Below are positions 24,673-26,444 of a DNA stretch of 26,444 nt, piece by piece. The position numbers and the translations under genes were made by a program. Source of the DNA: Mitosporidium daphniae (Eukaryota > Microsporidia); NCBI RefSeq assembly GCF_000760515.2, contig NW_013546155.1:1-26444 (forward strand), given 5' to 3'. The notes under the pieces were generated by a model. The model saw only the letters and a program-made list of their open reading frames with translations. It was not told the origin of the DNA and ran no database searches. Numbering within the stretch: position 1 is the first letter of the stretch; the number at the start of each line of letters is the position of its first letter.

Positions 24673-26444
24673 CTAAACTTTAGCGTCTTGGAAAGCCTGC
24701 TCAACGAGCTTTTCCTCCTCCACGATATGGGTATGCTTTAAACCTGTAGAGACGGCTGCAGATGGATGTCTTGCAACAACTTTGAGAGCTGTCCTGCATT
24801 TTGTGTCTGGATGGGCCAAAACGGTTTCCAATCTAGGCTCAACATAGCTCCAAAAGCCCATATTCAGCGGCTCCTCTTGTACCCACATGACACTTTCGAG
24901 TTTCTTTCCATAAGCATTGATTTGGTCCTGGATATCATGATATGGAAATGGCGAAATTTCCTCAACTCGAGCAATGGCCACATGCTTAATTTTCAGATCA
25001 GCTCTTGCCTTTTCTAGTAAATAGAATACTTGTCCCGAGCAAAATATAAGTTTTTTAACCGATGCAGGAGATTTTTCTGCTTCAAGGTCACCGATTACCT
25101 TCCTGAGGCAGGTGTTTGGCCCCAGCTCCTCTAGGGTGGCTCTGGCGGCAGGATGTCTAAGAAGTGACTTGCTCGTGAAAACGATCAGAGGCTTCCTGAA
25201 TTCCCTGACCTGTTGGCGCCTAATGGCATGAAAATATGTTGCAGGCGATGAGGGCACGACTACTTGAATGTTACAGTCCTGGTGTTGACGGTTTTTGGCT
25301 CTTGGCGGGAAAAACGAGGGCAAATCATCACAAAGCTGCAAAAATCGCTCTGGGCGGGCGCTCGAGTGTTCGGGTCCATTTCCATCATATCCGTGGGGCA
25401 AAAGCAAAACAAGGCCTGAGCGTTGATGCCACTTTCGTTCCCCAGAAACGATGAACTGATCTATGATGCATTGGGCATTGTTGGCAAAATCTCCAAACTG
25501 AGCTTCCCAAAGCACAAGAGTTCGGGGAGACACTAGCGAATATCCAAGCTCAAAGCCCATAACGGCATACTCTGAAAGATGCGAATTGCTTATTGAAAAG
25601 GAGCCTTGAGTGGTTGGATCTAACACGCCCAATGGAGTGTACTTGTTGTCCGTATTTTGGTCGTGAAGAACTGCGTGTCGTTGCGAAAACGTTCCTCTTT
25701 CAACATCTTGCCCAGAGAGCCTTACGTTAAAGCCCTCCAGGAGAAGAGACCCAAAGGCCAAAGCTTCTGCAGTGGGCATATCAATTCCAGAGCCTGATTG
25801 TATGGCGAGTTTTCTGGTTTGAAGAATTTTAACCAATCCCTTGTGAATTGTGAACCCATCTGGATAGCTAGAAACCGAATTTCCCACCATACCAAGTCTA
25901 TCCAGTGAAGCTCCGGTCATCGGATCCGGAATATACTCTTCAGCAAGTTCCTTTGGCGATTTAAAGCCCAGCCACGACGAAGAAAGCCATTCGTTAACTT
26001 TTGGGATATAATTTTTTGCCTGGTCAAATGAATTTTCAAGGTTGGACCAAATGGAGGCTTTAAGGGCATCTGTAGTTGACTTTTCAAAAAAAGGGAGCGC
26101 AGAATATTGATCTGCAGCGCGCTTTTTCTTGGAAATCGATTGATACATTTTGGGTTGCGTAAAAGAAGGCTCATCAAATTCATTGTGACCATATCTGCGA
26201 TACCCAACAATGTCAATGACGATGTCTTTTTTCCAAGCACTTCTGTATTCAGCTGCAAAAGTACAGGCGAACACGACTGCCTCGACGTCATCCGCGTTCA
26301 CATGCAGAATGGGGGCCGATATGCACTTGGAGATATCTGTGCAGTAAGGTGTTGAGCGCGAAAGTGTTGGATCCGTTGTAAACCCAATTTGGTTGTTAAC
26401 GACTAAATGAACGGTGCCTCCCGTTTGGTATGAAGGCAAGCCGG
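24673..26444 (-). CDS. OGDH: 2-oxoglutarate dehydrogenase E1 component, C-terminal ~590 residues (5' end outside window)
   Basis: The minus-strand frame enters at the right edge and ends at TAA 24673-24675; about 590 residues are visible of the usual ~1000. The visible part starts just before VVNNQIGFTTDP, the end of the thiamine-diphosphate motif. It includes YRRYGHNEFDEPSFTQP, SGQDVERGTFSQRHAVLHDQ, WEAQFGDFANNAQCIIDQF, LPHGYDGNGPEHSSARPERF and the C-terminal VEEISPFPY, MGFWSYVEPR and RHPSAAVSTG. E1 decarboxylates 2-oxoglutarate and reductively acylates the E2 lipoyl group in the mitochondrial TCA cycle. No intron is needed in the visible part. Its presence argues that the organism has a working TCA cycle, which classical microsporidia lack. 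The downstream neighbour is U6, converging with a 130-bp spacer. Confidence 0.97.
   Translation of the reverse strand, partial: GLPSYQTGGTVHLVVNNQIGFTTDPTLSRSTPYCTDISKCISAPILHVNADDVEAVVFACTFAAEYRSAWKKDIVIDIVGYRRYGHNEFDEPSFTQPKMYQSISKKKRAADQYSALPFFEKSTTDALKASIWSNLENSFDQAKNYIPKVNEWLSSSWLGFKSPKELAEEYIPDPMTGASLDRLGMVGNSVSSYPDGFTIHKGLVKILQTRKLAIQSGSGIDMPTAEALAFGSLLLEGFNVRLSGQDVERGTFSQRHAVLHDQNTDNKYTPLGVLDPTTQGSFSISNSHLSEYAVMGFELGYSLVSPRTLVLWEAQFGDFANNAQCIIDQFIVSGERKWHQRSGLVLLLPHGYDGNGPEHSSARPERFLQLCDDLPSFFPPRAKNRQHQDCNIQVVVPSSPATYFHAIRRQQVREFRKPLIVFTSKSLLRHPAARATLEELGPNTCLRKVIGDLEAEKSPASVKKLIFCSGQVFYLLEKARADLKIKHVAIARVEEISPFPYHDIQDQINAYGKKLESVMWVQEEPLNMGFWSYVEPRLETVLAHPDTKCRTALKVVARHPSAAVSTGLKHTHIVEEEKLVEQAFQDAKV

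Noticed and set aside
1-26444. Nucleomorph or ciliate origin suggested by tiny introns
   Set aside because: Nucleomorphs are AT-richer and lack TCA-cycle and carnitine genes. Ciliate-type stop reassignment is not seen: all three stops end conserved proteins here.
1-26444. Mobile elements, CRISPR arrays, riboswitches or bacterial operons
   Set aside because: No transposase, reverse transcriptase, terminal repeats, regularly spaced repeats or Shine-Dalgarno-led gene clusters were found.

Overview
This looks like a compact nuclear chromosome segment from a unicellular, fungus-like eukaryote that still has mitochondria. It carries about 15 protein genes, two tRNA genes and a U6 snRNA in 26.4 kb, on both strands, mostly with short spacers. 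The eukaryotic diagnosis rests on beta-tubulin, eIF3a, eIF2-beta, prefoldin 5, PC4/Sub1, a MYST acetyltransferase, U6 snRNA and AATAAA signals after stop codons. Working mitochondria are implied by the 2-oxoglutarate dehydrogenase E1, a twin-CX9C (CHCHD2/Mix17-like) protein and a carnitine acyltransferase. Splicing by hand restores family-matching reading frames with 21 introns of only 23-30 nt. Tiny introns, compactness and retained mitochondrial metabolism together suggest an early-branching relative of microsporidia (Rozellomycota/Mitosporidium type). That placement is inference.

Layout: (1) 1-263, the 3' end of a carnitine acyltransferase. (2) 332-1514 (-), an unrecognised four-exon gene, then tRNA-Asp(GUC). 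(3) 1613-4489, the loosest stretch, holding one small putative secreted protein and no other convincing gene. (4) 4490-6811, a three-exon MYST acetyltransferase whose last codons run into a convergent tRNA-Leu(CAA), then a small rhodanese/Cdc25-like phosphatase. (5) 6914-10922, eIF3a, a convergent CHCHD2-like gene, and eIF2-beta divergent from it. (6) 11216-15185, a long coiled-coil protein and a CDC50 flippase subunit. (7) 15277-20942 (-), an ABCC/MRP transporter, prefoldin 5 and PC4/Sub1 in tandem. (8) 20988-23202, a small helical protein divergent from PC4, then beta-tubulin. (9) 23332-24354, NIF3, then U6 with its own TATA box. (10) 24673 to the right edge (-), OGDH E1, cut by the window.

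Functionally the genes are mixed housekeeping: translation initiation (eIF3a, eIF2-beta), tubulin and its folding (beta-tubulin, prefoldin 5), chromatin and transcription (MYST, PC4), membrane transport and lipid asymmetry (ABCC, CDC50), mitochondrial metabolism, and splicing (U6). There is no operon logic. The most notable points are the minimal introns, a beta-tubulin intron that appears to lack a 3' AG, a coding/tRNA overlap, and recurrent telomere-like TAACCCTAA boxes.
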